Assembly (NCBI GenBank): GCA_902702965.1
Contig: CACRXP010000163.1
Coordinates: 91,805-155,804, forward strand
From: Spirometra erinaceieuropaei
Taxonomy: Eukaryota; Platyhelminthes; Cestoda; Diphyllobothriidea; Diphyllobothriidae
Reading direction: 5' to 3'
DNA length: 64,000 nt
Positions 22,356 to 37,300 of the stretch are shown here, piece by piece; position 1 is the stretch's first letter, and every line of letters starts with the position of its first letter. A program made the translations under genes and the position numbers. The notes beneath the pieces are model-generated. The model saw nothing but the letters and a program-made list of their open reading frames with translations, was not told where the DNA came from and did not search any database.

Positions 22356-25300
22356 GTTAGTCTGATTTAATCTTGCACTTCTTTTGCCCGTTATCCGGTA
22401 AATGTGTGTGCTCGTGTCCTTGGAATCGCTGTTCGTTCGGTACCTTCTGTCTTCTTGGAATCTTCCGAAATTTGTCTCCTAATTCGATCGTTTGAACTCT
22501 GTCTGACGACAGGGATTGTCCGGTTACGAGTTCTCCACATCCCAGTGTCTGCTATTACAAATGTTCCAGTGTTAAAATTACGGACTTTGACAGATTTTGC
22601 GTTGTAATTATCCACTCCGTCAAGGTTTACTCCGCGATTCCGACAGAAATATTACTTAGGTTACAGTAAGACCATCGTGCTAGCTGGATATAATTAATTA
22701 TTCACACGACTGGGAAGCATGCCGTCCATAGCCAAGATCGATAGATCATCTGGCTCCCAATCGTGGGTCGGCGGTACATTTCCGTCCGGTAACACTTTCT
22801 GTCCGCGGAGATTTCCTATTTCCATCAGCCTACCTCTGATTGGTAAATTACGAGTTATGTCGGATGAGGAGTTACCACCAGTCATAGGCATAGCAGAACA
22901 CTTTGTAGTCGATCATTTTATTGACTCGTTTTAGAGCTGCCGCCTTTAGAGCTGAAAGTGACTTAAGCAACTTGTAGGACTGTGTTTTTCCCGATGGGCA
23001 TTTAATCGGACCAACATACGTAATAATATCAGGGCGCTACTATACACTTAAGAGACTGCCGAAAGGTTGTTTCCGAGATAGAGAGAGAGACGCTGTTTTC
23101 TGAACTATTATTCTAAAATATTCGGCGAAAAGGCCTCTTCATGGTGGATGAGAATCGGCCTGCAAAACAAATCATACCGGAAGATCAGAAGCGATATCCA
23201 ATGGCTGCAAACTGCAAGTGCCGGCATCGGGAAGAATCGCCGGTGAATAAGTTGCGAAATTCGCGTCGGATTTTGCCTCCTTCAAAGCGGTGCTAACGTG
23301 GTGTGCAAATGACCTCATCGTTGTAGTTCAGATAAACAAAGGGAGAAAAATAAGTATATAATGAGCACAATAGGCCAACAGATGTGCATATATGGAAATT
23401 CCACGTAAATGGAGAGCAGAAAAATGGCGGCTCAATCTCAATCTGTTTGCGTGCTTTACGATAATCGAAGTAGAATGTGGCATTTACTTATTTTTTTTAG
23501 GAATCAGAGCAGATTCAGGAGGAAGACAATGCTACCATGTTTGCTTCGAGGAATTTACTGGAGATTGACAAGCAACTGTGAGTTATCACGTTTTCCTGGT
23601 CCTCCTATAATGTCAACTCTTGAAAGTGGATAAGTTGTTTTCGCATTCACTGCACTTATTTTCCCTTAAAACTTTTTTTAACGTGTCAACGTTGCCCACA
23701 CACTGATTAACAAGATACATGCAGTTTTATCACCATCGTGTGAGCCTTTCTGTTTCATTTACTGCGGACCGAGCGATCATGTTAAATCTTCCATCCCCGC
23801 TCCCAGGCGTACTTGTTGCTTGGACCAGTGTTATGAGTGTTTTCGTTCGGCCAACTCCGCTCTTCGCAGTTATAACAGAAACGAACAAAATTCTATGGTG
23901 TGAAGGATAGTTTATCTAAACTACTCTACAGCCAGAATTTTTTGCGCGCTCCCGTCTCGGGAAGGAAAATGTGGACCGAACTTCTCTGGGAAGAAGCAGT
24001 TTGTCCCAGCGGTCATTTTCATTTTCATAAAGTCCGGCTCTGAATTCCGATTTTTGTGGCTTAACCGAATGTCTTAACTGTTGCCCTTGACTCAAAAAAC
24101 ATCTGCTTCAATACGTTTCATAATTCGTCGTGGGACTTCATCAGTTAAGTGGTCTTACAAATGAATAAATGCGGATGGAGCTATCAGGGTAACAGTCGGG
24201 ATGATTGCCATCGTGACATCATATGAAACTGAAAGCAAATTATGTTGCGGATTGTTTCTCTTCACGCGTGACGATCTGCGGCAGCGAACTAGGAGGCTCG
24301 ACCCAATCCCACCTCCTGTGAAGAAGACCGAGTACCCAAGGTCCAAAAGGCGCCTCCATGTCCTGACGAACTGTGTTGATCCAGGTTTTGAGCTGGCCTT
24401 ATCGGCGCTTCACAATGGGCGGTGGTGCCGGATCAAGGGTGGCAACACTGAACTCGTGGGACGGGCAACGAAGAGCGTTACCAGACTGCCTCAGTTGTCC
24501 ATCTTGGATGGTCTGTTGTCGCAGTGTTTTCGGACTGTCTTATTCAAGACAGAGTCGGTATACCTTCGTTCAACGTATCGTTTTCGGGCAGCGGTGGTCA
24601 GACGTCTCCGGTCTCTGCTCATCATCCACACGCACGGCCCAGCATTCGCAATCGTACTGGAAAACTGGTCGGACCAACGCCCGGTAAATGCGGATCATTG
24701 TGGGGATGGAAATATTGCGTCCGGTCCGTAGACATTTTCCGAGGATTGCGAAAACCCTTCGTCCAACATATGTTCGAATTATTATGGGTAACAATCGGGA
24801 GATGGCTACCAAAATATCCGTTACCTAGAAATTATACCTTTACCAGTGGACTCAAACGCCTTCAGGCTATATCAGCGGTTGCATGCCTACTTTCACGCAC
24901 TACTTGGACTTTCACCGACGGCCTTACATGGGCTGGCCGAACGAACATCGCAGGAGGTACCATGGACGATAGTCGCTGTTACCCAACCTTCCCCATCGTT
25001 ACACATCTACACCTGAATATACGGCATATATTCGCATTATGGCAGTTTATTACTAAACAAAATCACGTTTAAATAGGATAAGTCTGCACAATATGGGACA
25101 GGAACAGTTCGCAGACAGCTGTCAAAGACATGGCATTGAGGCCAAACCAAAGACGATACTGTACTTCGTCTATGTGAGCCCACACAGCTCGACCTCATAC
25201 AGGACTTCCCTCGTGGAGTTTCCTTTTCAGTGTACTCCAGTATGCCTCAATGACATTGGTGTGCCGTCCGGTGGTAGGGTCCTTAAAGTTCTTTGAGTGG

Positions 25301-28300
25301 TTAACATAGAAATGTAGATAACCTTCTGAGGGAAGACGATTATACGCCTTCCACTCGTCCGTTACCACAATACTGCCTTTGCCTAGCCATTTTATAATAA
25401 CGGAACGGAGAGCGGGCCAACTTCGATCATTCACCTGTCCAAACAAGGCTTGTTGTCGGCTAGTATTGTACATCCCGACCAGCCACCACACATAAAACCC
25501 TATAACCACCTGTCCCGTAAAACAGGCCGCTTTTGTTAGGCGGATTTTCTTTAGTGCCATCTTCTGATTTTTACCTTATTATGTACACCTTGCTTTATCA
25601 CTTTTTTAGAAACTTAATCCCGACGTATTTTTATCTGTCCACCTCTCCAAACTAACGACCGTTAAACCTCCCAGGCGTTTCTCACACCGGTCAGGAATGT
25701 AGCTCGAAAACACTGGCTTTCCCACTGTTTATAAATAGACCGACGGAGTTAGTGCTCACATCCATCCACGATCACATCCTGTACATAATAATGACTTTAC
25801 TCTAGAAGGACGACGTCGTCAGCATAGTCGAGATCAGTTGGCTGGCCCCGGGAACAAAATTTACGCTTTAGAGACTGAATAAACCTCCTCCGGCAATCCA
25901 GTCAGTAGTGTAATTGAACAGGACTGGCGCCGGAGTGCAACCTTTGTGGAACGTCAGCCTAAGTATGGAACGGTTAAGGGGGATTACTCTGAACCAGAGC
26001 CCTCCAAGTGACAGACCGGTGTCACGTCTTGCTCACCATGGTCCTTTTCGCGGGCTTATTATTCGACTGCATCATCCGCCGCATAAACTCACGGTGAACG
26101 GGACCGGGTACTGTGGCGAATTCAATAAATTAAACAGTTGCCGGTCTTTAGTAGCCATGGCTTAGTTGGAAAATGGGCCGAAATATGAGTATTTGACCTA
26201 TACGTCCATGTTCGTCTCAGAGCGTATGGTGGCTGGTTCTCGTTCTAGTCTCACGCATGCCAAAGCCACCCATGAATGACAGTGGCGAGAAATACTGCGG
26301 AAACGTCGATGTGACCCATGTTCTGCTTGTTCTCACATCTTGTCTTATTCTTCTGCACAAAGACAGGCCCACAGATGGCCGAGTATTCAGCATTCAGAAC
26401 TGACCTCTGCTCCCCACGCTTGTTAAGTCACCCCATGGAGTTAGGGCACCGGGTGTTGATACAACATCAGTCGACTTTGACGAGTTCTGCCGTCCTTTTG
26501 GGCGCCTTGTTCTTGTTCAACCTCAGTACAGGCTAGAAACGTATAAAAGACCGCTGCAGTGATGGATTGATAATCCAAGTTGGGGTGCCAGATGCACTCA
26601 CGCCAGCACTCGACTCTGGTCAGTTTGTCAGTACCAAACTCGGCATGTTGACCAACCGTCTTTGGAGACGGTGTCTATCGTGTGCCCCACAGCAGGGTGG
26701 GCGCAGGGGCGATGACTTGTGCGTGTGTTAATTTAAAGTAATAGTGGACTTGCGCTGCATCCGCTGCACTCTTCCCGGACCCGGTACCAAGACAGAGTCA
26801 AGAAGACTGGAGGAGGGAGAGGGCGTAGGTGGTTGGCACGGCGAAAAGTCGCGCCTAGCCCATACCACCACATCCCCTGGTCCACAGCAGACACTTGGCC
26901 AGGATTTTATACAACAAGAAAAAGCGGAGGCGGCTTGAATCCCAATTGGCACGTCTGCTCCTGGGCGTGCCACCACACGCCCCCATTTGGGCGTTTGTTA
27001 TGGGTACGCATTCCCAATAACTCCTGTCGAACTCAGACCTATCCCCATTGGCGGTCCAGCGCATCTACCGCGTGGCCCGTTTGAAGGGCAAAAATACCGC
27101 GAACAGAGTGATCATCAATGCTGATGGCTTGCCACTAACTTGTGAAAACATTTGCGCGTTGATCTGCTGTAGTGAACCCGGCTACGAAAATTTAATCTGA
27201 CCAGACTGTAGTTGGTGTGTACGATCATCGTCCGAATGAGAATTTAGCAGGCGTTTGCAGTGATGCTGGAGGCACTTTTTGGTGACAACCAGCCGACTCA
27301 ACATTGTCTTCACTTCTTGTACCGATGGTGAAGTCCAAATCGGCCAGTAAGGTGAGTGAATAGTCGTCTAGCCCGATTTCGGCCATTCGATACCCTGGTG
27401 TCAATCAGCAGATCACGACAAGGGAGTCTTTCATTAAGCTCTTGCTACCGATTTTGACGTGCTGATGGAGACGACAAGGATACCAGTATAGTGTCTCTTT
27501 AGTTGTTCGTAAGCTAAATGGTCATTGACTGGTTACCATGGCACCCACACGCCACACCTATCAGGAGAGTTGCGTGGGCTACTGTGATCGAGGACGAAGT
27601 AGGCTTGATCCTTGAAATATAGATTCCTCTAGAGCCGAATTCGGGTATTTTGATCTCATGTATGCAATATACATTCCTGTGACTACTGACGAAAAATGCG
27701 CGTCGTCAGACACGGGTATCAGGGCCGAGAACTTTCGCAATAAGGGATCGTGCAAAACTTAATGGTCCAGCTGGTTCTCAACAGCCGTCCAGGCCACTTC
27801 TTCGAAGTCATCTCCCATAGCGTTTTAACCCAAGGACCTGATCACGAGGTAATATTGACAGGCAGGCTTATTTCTTTGGTAGGAAATAAACGTGGCTAAG
27901 TCGCATTGATGAAACGAGGAGGGCGAAGTACCCTTCGTGGACTGTACTATGACTTCCTTCGTAGACGACAGAGACCCTTGTGGTTTTCTTTTTCCTGCAG
28001 CTTTTAGATAAAGCGTCACGTTTGGCTCACGGAACAATCTAACAATTGACTTATGCTTCGTCTCTTGGCCTAGAAAGTGTGGAAATCTGATACTTATGGG
28101 AACAAGCACGACATACCCTAAAAGACCGTTTTTGTGTTGTCCTTGCGGATTCGTGGGGCGAGCCCCGGCTAGTTTTCCTTTTCATCCAAATGCTCGAAAT
28201 TGAAAACTGTTGGACCGCAATTAAAGATAAATAGCTGCTAGGAAGCGGACTGGTGGGTTGGAAGCATTAAACCGTGCTAAACAACCCCTGGACTTTCGCA

Positions 28301-31300
28301 GTTCTCACAACTTGCAACCTTTGACTGTTTATTTGACTTCGTTGCACAATATGGCCTACTATATAATCACAAGTAGATGAGTTTGGTATACCAATTATGT
28401 ATTCCGTAACACTTCGTCGCTCCGTTCAGGCGATTCGGTGAAGTGGTCGGTCGACTTCAATTCTAGAGTACGTCTTCGGGCGTTTTAGACGGCACTTCCT
28501 CGTTTTTAATGTATGAATTAACGTCCTCTTTTTGACTGACAACTTTGCAGAACAATAGAGACTTTTGAAACAGTGATGAGAACCCCATTCTTTTTTTGAC
28601 AGGCCTGAGTCTCATGGACGTATCGTTCATCGAGCATGTCGGATTGAAGAACTAAGTATGTACGCTCCGTGTTGTTAGGAACCGCCAGTCTAGGGTTCTC
28701 GCAAGTCAGGACGGGGCTCACCTACTTCGTCCTTTAATCATTTATATTTAGGAATATTTCCGATCGTGGTCGACAGGATGTGAGCCCTTGGTACAACTGG
28801 TAGAGCACGCTACTCAGGTTCCCATCTCAAACTTTCCCGACTTACGTCTGAGATATGAGTAACTGACGACGACAAACAACCTATAAATTGCCATTCCAGT
28901 CTTCCTAGTCATTGTTGCTAAAACTTACCAACTGATATCTTGCAACCGTCTGTAAAACAGTAGGCCAAAGCTTACTTGATATCTTTGTGGTTCAGTGCGT
29001 GAAGTTTCATTGCGTCTTGTTTCAGGACTTTGTAAGGTCAGCGTGTTCCAGTTCCGACTCAGCTTAGATCTTATAACCCTTATACAAAGTACGGCGTCTC
29101 GGAATACGGCAGTACCTTTACTTATGATGGCTTTTCATTTTGGTTTTGCAAATGCTTTTGGACGCTATTTTTAGATTCCATGGGGTTCAAATACCCACAG
29201 CAAATACTAGCAGGCCTTTTGTGACCTATTGCTATGCTTACATTTAGTTAAGTGCCAGGAATTCACCCGCCTTTTCAGCAACTATACATCATTGCACGTC
29301 AGTGCTAAGTTTAGGCTTATCCGATCTTTTTATTAGCTGACTTGACCTTTGATTTGCAGCCACTAAGTTCTCTTCTGAGTTAGGACGGATCTGACATACA
29401 ATACCTGTTCTATCTCATAAGATGTTAGTCGAGATCCTGAAGTGTATTTTCGCTTAGAAGGGGTTAACTAGGTGGGATTGTAACATTGGTGTTTTAATCT
29501 CATCAAGACACTGACCTTTGAATTCGCTTCATTACGGCCACAAAAAAATCTCACTAGCCGAAAACTGGTGCCTTCAGTAGTGTTATTTTTCCGATTACAT
29601 TCGATGTCCCTGTAACTTCAAATATATTTTAAGAAGACACCCCTAAAATATTTCTTTTTGTATTAATCATATAGAAACCATGTTCTCACACATTATACTT
29701 GAAAAGGGCATCTTTTGATTTTTGAAAAAAAAACCTTTTCATTTTCCGGGTAGTCTTGGACCAGACCTGCAGTTTCACTTGCGCTGGGTGTGTCCAAACC
29801 ACATGCTACATACGTCCCGTGTAAGGAAAACATACAGTAGATGTGCTACATCATGAAATGTTGACGAAAATTCTGAAATTTGCCTTCGGTTAGAAAAGAT
29901 TGCTTAGATGGAATTGTAGTATTTATTATCATGCAGCATAATCCAGAGATATTTCACTCGAGCCAAGATGCCGGCATCTTGGTGGGCCTAGTCCCGATTG
30001 CCTGAAAAAGTTGAATTCGGTAAAAAAATTACTGCATGGGTAGTATGTACTTCCCATTGATTTTCCATACCTTTATAAATTCGACTGTATTTTATAGGGA
30101 ACATGCACAGGTATATTATTTTTTGTAGTCATTTGGCACCTAATGTCCTCCAAATATTATACTTCAATAAAGTGTATCCCCCAGTTTTAAAAGATTTGAA
30201 ATTATGCGATTTTTGAAGACCGTGAAATGCCCATTTACGCAGCATTCTAGTATATATGCCAGCTATTGCGTATTTCCCTGGGTGAAGAAAAATTTTTGTC
30301 CCCACTTTATTTGGCTTCATTTAGAAGCTTGGTCCGTACCAGGTTCAAGGTGACTCCGTCACTCACCCAGGATGTCTGCGAATGCCAATATAGAAGCTAG
30401 TTTGGCAATTTGGCAGGGATGTTCTCCGCAGACATTCAGTTCTAGTTAAACGGTGCGGGTGTATGTGTGACACATCGTACTTAGTCAGCAAAAAAGACAG
30501 CTATCTACTCAGAGTAGGTTCACCTCGTTTAAACCCACTGAGTGTCCACGTAAAACTCATCATGCAATCCATGTACGTCATGGCCTGGGTACAATTAGCA
30601 TCCGACATTAGGCCGGGGCAACAGTGCACCCGAGCCTCCTACCAACCTTTGGAATTCAGGGCCTAGTCAGCAAAAACCACACGGACTGGAATCTGATTTT
30701 ATTAACCATCTATGGTCCTACCCGAGAAATCAATGTGACTCGACACAGCGAAGACGATTTCCTACGGAGTATATTTTTGTCAGGTGGTTTTTAGATTTAT
30801 GTCTCCTTTGTTCCGAGGACACCTTGAATATTCCGTCAAAGTTAAGCCTTCGGTTGAATTACTAGACATCGTTGAGTCTTGATTTGTTTTTCCTCCGCCG
30901 ACTGGCTTACCTCACACACCTCCCGCTCCCTTTTCAATCTGTCATGTGCATATGTATGTATGTGTCTCTCTGCGGTCCTGCCACCAAAACTGGCCGCGCT
31001 GTAGATGCGCTGGACCAAAACGGAGGCTACAGTAGATTCTAGCAGGTTTTATTGCGAATGAACACCCATAACAATGCCAACGTTTCGGGTGCGGTGGCAA
31101 GCCCAGTTGCTGGCTCACGCCGTGCAAACTGAGATCCCCTGTCGCCCGCCCATTTTGTTCTTGGTTAAAATCGTGGTCAAGTGTTTGTTGTGGACCAGAG
31201 GGTGCGTGGATACGCCTAGGTGCAGATCCGGCCGTGCTAACCACCTGAGTCTTCTCCCACCTCCGGTCTTCTTGACTATGTCCTAACACCGGATCCAGGT

Positions 31301-34300
31301 GGAGAAGGAGGAGAGTGCAGTGGATGCTGCGCAAGTCTGCATTCACTATAGACTAACTCGCCCGCAAGTCACCGCGCCTGCTCTCACCCTATTGTGGAGC
31401 TTACGGTGGACATTGTCGGTCCTGATGGTCGAACTGTCGTCTTTGAAGTTATAAGCCTAGCAACTTTCCCTTAAGGCTCATATCTAACTCTGAGAACATC
31501 TTCCCAACGCTGCGGCAGTATACGTCCGCTTTGGTAGGTAGACCTTGCAGTTCCAGCTACTGAAATCATTTTTCCTGGTTAGGCCTTGCATCTCCCCTGT
31601 CTGTCATTTAAGTGGGTTGGCGCTTGATTTGGCAAAACGACCAGCGATCATGCATGTCGGGAATTCAGAGCGCACAGTGAGTGGTGACCTTCATGTCCCC
31701 CGACGAGATTAAGGTCATTTTGATAGCACGCTTGCCACAGCTGACGGCCGTCGGCCCGCAGTGTCCTCTGCAATCCTTATCAGAAAAAAAAGACTGAACA
31801 GTTAGTAAAACTACTTGAAACATTTTTTTAACGGGTGTGAAGTGGCGCCTCCTAGGGGTTTAAAGGCATTTTCACCTTGGTCTTTTTCTATCTGGAACCT
31901 GGATTATCAGAAAAAAACATCGGACTAGGTAGCTGTCTCTTAACTCTAGTTCAAGTCGTGAAAATTAGGCCATTAACAGAAAGCATGCGGATGCCTAAAT
32001 GCCTGCCTTTCCAGAACGCTCTTTCGATCATCCCTCTCTAGCTCTGTTCACGTTGTTTCTTTTTCAACTTAAGGAATCTAGAGATTTTTATGGTTCAGGC
32101 GGCCCCCATTTTTTCCATACTTTGTAAATATCCTTAATTATCCGACTTTATTTTATCCCCTTTAATTAGGGTATAAAACTAAGTTCTAAGTGAAGCCGAC
32201 GTCCAGCACAGTCTCCCTCTGTTCCCGTTATGTAGTCTTTTATTTCGTCTTCCATTGTCCTTTCTAACAGGACCTCAAAAAGTTTCCGTAGACATAGTTA
32301 GTGACTTCAGGATAATTTTTATTCTTAAAAGCCAACTGCGAATTGCGTAGACATCTATAATCTGTCACATATGTTGAACGGAATTTTTCGGCGAAAACTT
32401 CTTCTGAAATTTTCTCGCAAATCACGCTTGATTGTCCGATCTTCATTTTCTGTGACTGTGCCATAGTATCGTTGTCATTTACCAGTCCGGCCCGATCACA
32501 AGGTGTCTAACTCCAGAGCTTCTTATCGGTTTTTCCACAAAAATAATAAGCACTCTGAAGGTCGTCAGATTAGCTTTCTTACCGTGCCATTCATTTTGTA
32601 TGTGGTGAAGGGTTCGAATCAAAAAGAGGTAGGAGTGAAGGCGAAATCCATGTAACAAGTCTATTGGCAGATTGACCTGTCGAACTGATGTATAAGCTAT
32701 CTTTTGTCAAAGCGCTTATTGCATGCAGAAATCGGACAGAATTTGAGATTAACTACCTAGTTGGCCAAACTTCGGCCGACAACGCTTTACCATCGTAAAC
32801 TAGCATCGAGTCCGCAAGCCCGCCTATAAGCCTCAGACAACGATAACCCGTGCTAATCGAAGAACTGAAATGGGCGGCTTTGACGTACAGTAGATGTGAT
32901 AACTCATGAAATCTCACGAGTTGCCACAAAAATCCCTACAACGCAAAATTCACCCAAATTACGTTCCCCAAAGTCTTACAACAGTAAAAAAAAACGACCG
33001 TTCTTAAAAAGAAGGCATAGTTGCATTTATACATTAGCAGTTACGAATTAATTTTCACTTAAAATGGCCATATTACAAATCCGCTTAATTAGAGTTAACT
33101 ACAAGGGTGTGCAAGGAGGGAGGGCGCACGAAATGGAGAAAAAAATAATGAAAAATTATAACAAGTACAAAAAATCAGTACTTTGTTGATTGTCCATTTG
33201 CATTTAACGCAGGGGAAAGTCTCTCAGACATGGAGATGGCCATATTGCCTCTAGTGGATTGTCTAATGTGATTATCTATCGAATAATCATGCTTTTCCTA
33301 CATTTAAAATATCGTCTTTGCCTTGTACCAATTTCCTTTTATTGTGCGAAAGGATTTTCGCTGGAATTGAGATCCAGGCTGTTGCTTGGGCTAAAAACTC
33401 GACGGAGGCCACATGCGGAGAGGCAGGCTGTTGTCCTAAAAGATTACGGTTGAAAGCGTTATCAGATCCATACTTCTTTAAAGCAGTAGACGGGGGGGGG
33501 ACATTGTCGTGTAAAAATATGACATCCATTTAGCGTCGATGGATGTCTTTGTAGCCGAAGACATCCTTCACAATGTTGACGAACACCTTGTTATTGATGG
33601 TGTCTGTAGTCGACCGCCAGACTGGACGCATTCCGAATTTAATAGCCATCCAAACCATTAGCTGCTGACAGTTCTTGAAGGTTGTCTTCGGGGTAGTGTG
33701 CTCTTTTGGAAAGCTCTTTCCACATATGACCATCCGGGTCAGCTTCTTAGACTTGTCTAAAAATTGGACCTCATCGCAGAAGTAAATGCGCCTCCAAAAT
33801 GAGGACCAGTAAGCGGTATATTTCTTAGCAAATAAAAAAAACGTTCTCTAATAAGTATTCTACTTAAAAACGGTTTGATCATGGCCTTTTGTTGATGAAT
33901 TTTCCCACATACTTTTCCTAGTTATTTTCATAGAGGACATTGCAGATGTTCCCTGTGAATGGTCTATATGGGTAACGATACTTTTAATGTATGACAAATA
34001 AAACCATTGTCTTGGTTACTTGCGGAACCTTTTGGTCCATCCTGCTTATTTCTGGTCACGGTTCTAACTTATCATTCGCCACAGAGTAACCTTGCTAATT
34101 TTGAAAACACTTGCTAATGACTCACTCGACAACCCATTCGCTGCCAATTTTCGTATCTTTTCGTAGTCGACTGCTGACATAAATTGTCTGGGCATCTTTA
34201 TCGCTCGGCGTGTAACAAAAAAGTGACAGCATATCACGGTACACAATATACATTTGTTTATGCCTAGTAATTCTCGGCGTGGTAAAACAAACTACTGTCA

Positions 34301-37300
34301 AGCAAGTTTATTACTGAATTTTCTGACAGGAAACGCCACAGATTTGTAAGACAGAATTTTATAAGCTGAATTCACCCCGTTTTTCTTGAAAACAATGCAA
34401 TCTCTCCTACTCGCCCTCACCTGATTTTCATGGAAGCAAGATTCAGTTTTCTGTTCCCAGAAAAGATTTATTTCGTACTTTTCCTGTTTTTATTAGTCTT
34501 CGTTTACAGCACAGTGGGCATAAACATGAGGTTTTTATCTCCGAATTTCACTGGCGTAGGAAGTTATCTGGATATCAATAAAGGCCAGATTTAGTCCAAA
34601 TTTGACCCGTTTGCCCTTAATAAAATGAGTAAAAATGAATCCCTCTTCAGTAAATGGCTTTCTGTGTCTCAAATCAATTCAATAAACACAACTAACAACA
34701 TCAAATGTGTAACATACTTCTCACTCAAATTCCGATCACGACATTTCATGAGGTATACCATCTGTAATTGCGTGGAAGCCAACCCCTGACTACCAGCTTT
34801 TGGCACAATATCTCGTTTGAAAATATATGCGTATTCACTAAGTTTGTTCAAAAAACTGTTTGCTGCGTATCCACCGTCTAGTAAAATCCTTACGGAAGCA
34901 GAACGGCATCACCGACATCTGGCGCTCGAACTCGCGACCTGTCAGTTAGAAGTCCAACGTCTCTAGCCACTAAGCCATGGCCCGTTGTCCTGTCGGTTGC
35001 GATCGGGAATATACCATTGTATAACTGGCTGACGACGGCTAATAAGCCAGAAACGGCTATTCTTGTCTCCCTTGTCTTTGTCGGTAATAACCTTCAGCCT
35101 ATATCATGCGCCGCTGTGCTGCTGCTGGTTGGGTTCGAGAGGGAGCCCTAAGGCACAACGGGACGAGTTCCGTATAAACAATCGGTGAGCGCCCCTCTAC
35201 CCCTTCCTGAAGCCTTCGCTCTCCCGAAAAACAATCACAAATGTGATTATGAGTCGCTCGTGGTCTAATTTGCCTGTCCGCCTCTAGCACGCACACCGCG
35301 CCTCCGAACGGTTATCTCGTCGCTGTATTCCTCGCGTGTGGGGAAGCTCTCAGTCTGCACCCCAATCACGACAGGTCCCATCCTCCTTTTGACCTCCAAA
35401 AGAGCTAAATGAGTCGTTCTGCTGACTTTTGTTTCCTCGTGGCCCCACTGGTGGCGTCATTGATTCATCCATCGATCGGCGCTCGCTGTTTCAATTGTTC
35501 ACGTTGAGGTACACGTTCGTAACCGCACACCCGACGGCGTGTTCCTGCAGCGGTTACTTTCTGAGATTTGGGACGCAACTTGTCTCTGACGAGCTTGTGC
35601 ACGCAATGGCTGCGTGCACAGTGGGTCGTTCAGTGTGCGGTGAGCACGCGGCGAGTTTGTGCTCCTTGGAGTTTGCTAGTAGTTATCCCTAGTACTCACG
35701 CACCCACCCGCCTCGCCCTAAACTGGATTTTGCCGCTCGCTTGGTTTAAAAATGTGTAGGTTACAGTCTAAGACATACTCATCTGTGTCTGTTCTTTTTT
35801 AATCGCACCAGCGCCTCCCAATAAAGCTTCCAAACACGTACATCTGAAACCGCTAGATTTCCTTACTATCAAATGATTTCTGGCTTTTCTAACCAAGACA
35901 AGCATAATCCATCTCCCAAAGTGAACATTGCCGACATTTATGCCCCAACTGTTAGATGCGACTTTAAATTGGTCTGACTTATTTCATTATTGCCAGTCTC
36001 GTCGACTCTACTACGTCTAAAAATACTAAGAACTGCATTATTAGTGGAAGGAGGCTCGGTGGACTGTTAGAAGGAAATGTCAGACATTTGTAGCCAAAAG
36101 CAGGTTCTGCCGACATCTGGTAATTGCGTTTGGGTTCTTGGAACACTTTCGTGTACGTCGATCATTGGTTCAACGCAGAAAATCCACCCTTTTCGGCACG
36201 CTGTCATCTGGGTATTCGAGTTATCGTTGCTTTGCTCGGCAGACCTCCAAGCACCGACTCCGAATGCATTCATGCCCGAACATGGCTGTCGCCCATAAGG
36301 TAACGTGTCTTTGTGAAAGCTCAACTATCGTGGCCGACGATGTCCACCGTGTGCTCCACGATAGGGTGAAAGCAGGCACGGTGACTTGTGGGCAATTTAG
36401 TCTATAGTGAATGTGGACTTTCGCAGCATCTACTGCACTCTCCTCCCCTATCTGGATCCGGTGCTAGGACATAGTCAAGAAGACCGGAGGTGGGATAGGG
36501 CTCGGGTGGCCGGCACGGTCGGACCTGCGCCTGGACATATCACCACACTCCCTGTTCCACAACAGGTACTTGACCATGAACAAAATGGGCGGACGGCAGG
36601 GGATCTCAGTTTGCACGGCGTGAGCCGGCAACTGGCCTTGCCACCGCACCCGGGACGTTTGCATTTGTTATGGGTGTGCATTCCCGATAAAGACTGCTAG
36701 AATCTACTGTGGCCTCCGTGTTGGTCCAGCGCATCTACCGCGTGGCCCGTTTTGGGCGCCCACGCATTCACAGACGTTTGTGTACGTCATTTTGCTCTCA
36801 AAAAGCTACTGTTCTACTGGAAATTTTCTTAAAATGTCTGACTTTGCTTTTCCGGTGTTGGCACCTGTTCTCGTTTCTAGTCGGATGGAAATTTGAATTT
36901 CCTGTGCTTACGCTTACCAGGAGTTTATTGACGTCCAAGTCTGACGATGGGTTACGATCTTCTGCCAAATCCATAGTTTACTGCAATTCAGCCAGACCCG
37001 CTCAGCGGTTTCTCTTTTTTGAAATTATCATTCAAGCGTCCGTACTTGTTAACCATTGAAAGACCGCTTTTCCTTTATTTGCCTTCTCTCTGGGCTTCTC
37101 TTTTGTCGTGACAACTTAGGCCGTGGACGGACCATAACCACTGCAACCTTCAGGCCCAGCCCTGACTAGAAAGAGAAGAATGTGGACGCCAGTAGAGGAA
37201 ACATTGTGCAGAATGAATGGATAATCGCTTGGAGCAAGTTGGCGGCCGGACGAGGGCACACTTCCGACGCCGCAAGAGCAAGCGTCCGAGCGCCCAGATC

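Noticed and set aside
25069..25560. Bacterial IS1595 contamination or recent transfer
   Set aside because: Merlin elements are a known eukaryotic branch of this group; the surroundings are eukaryotic and base composition does not stand out.
30942..31346. 134-codon open frame as a protein-coding gene
   Set aside because: It is antisense to a repeat with a tRNA-like head, and the corresponding frame in other copies is broken or diverged.
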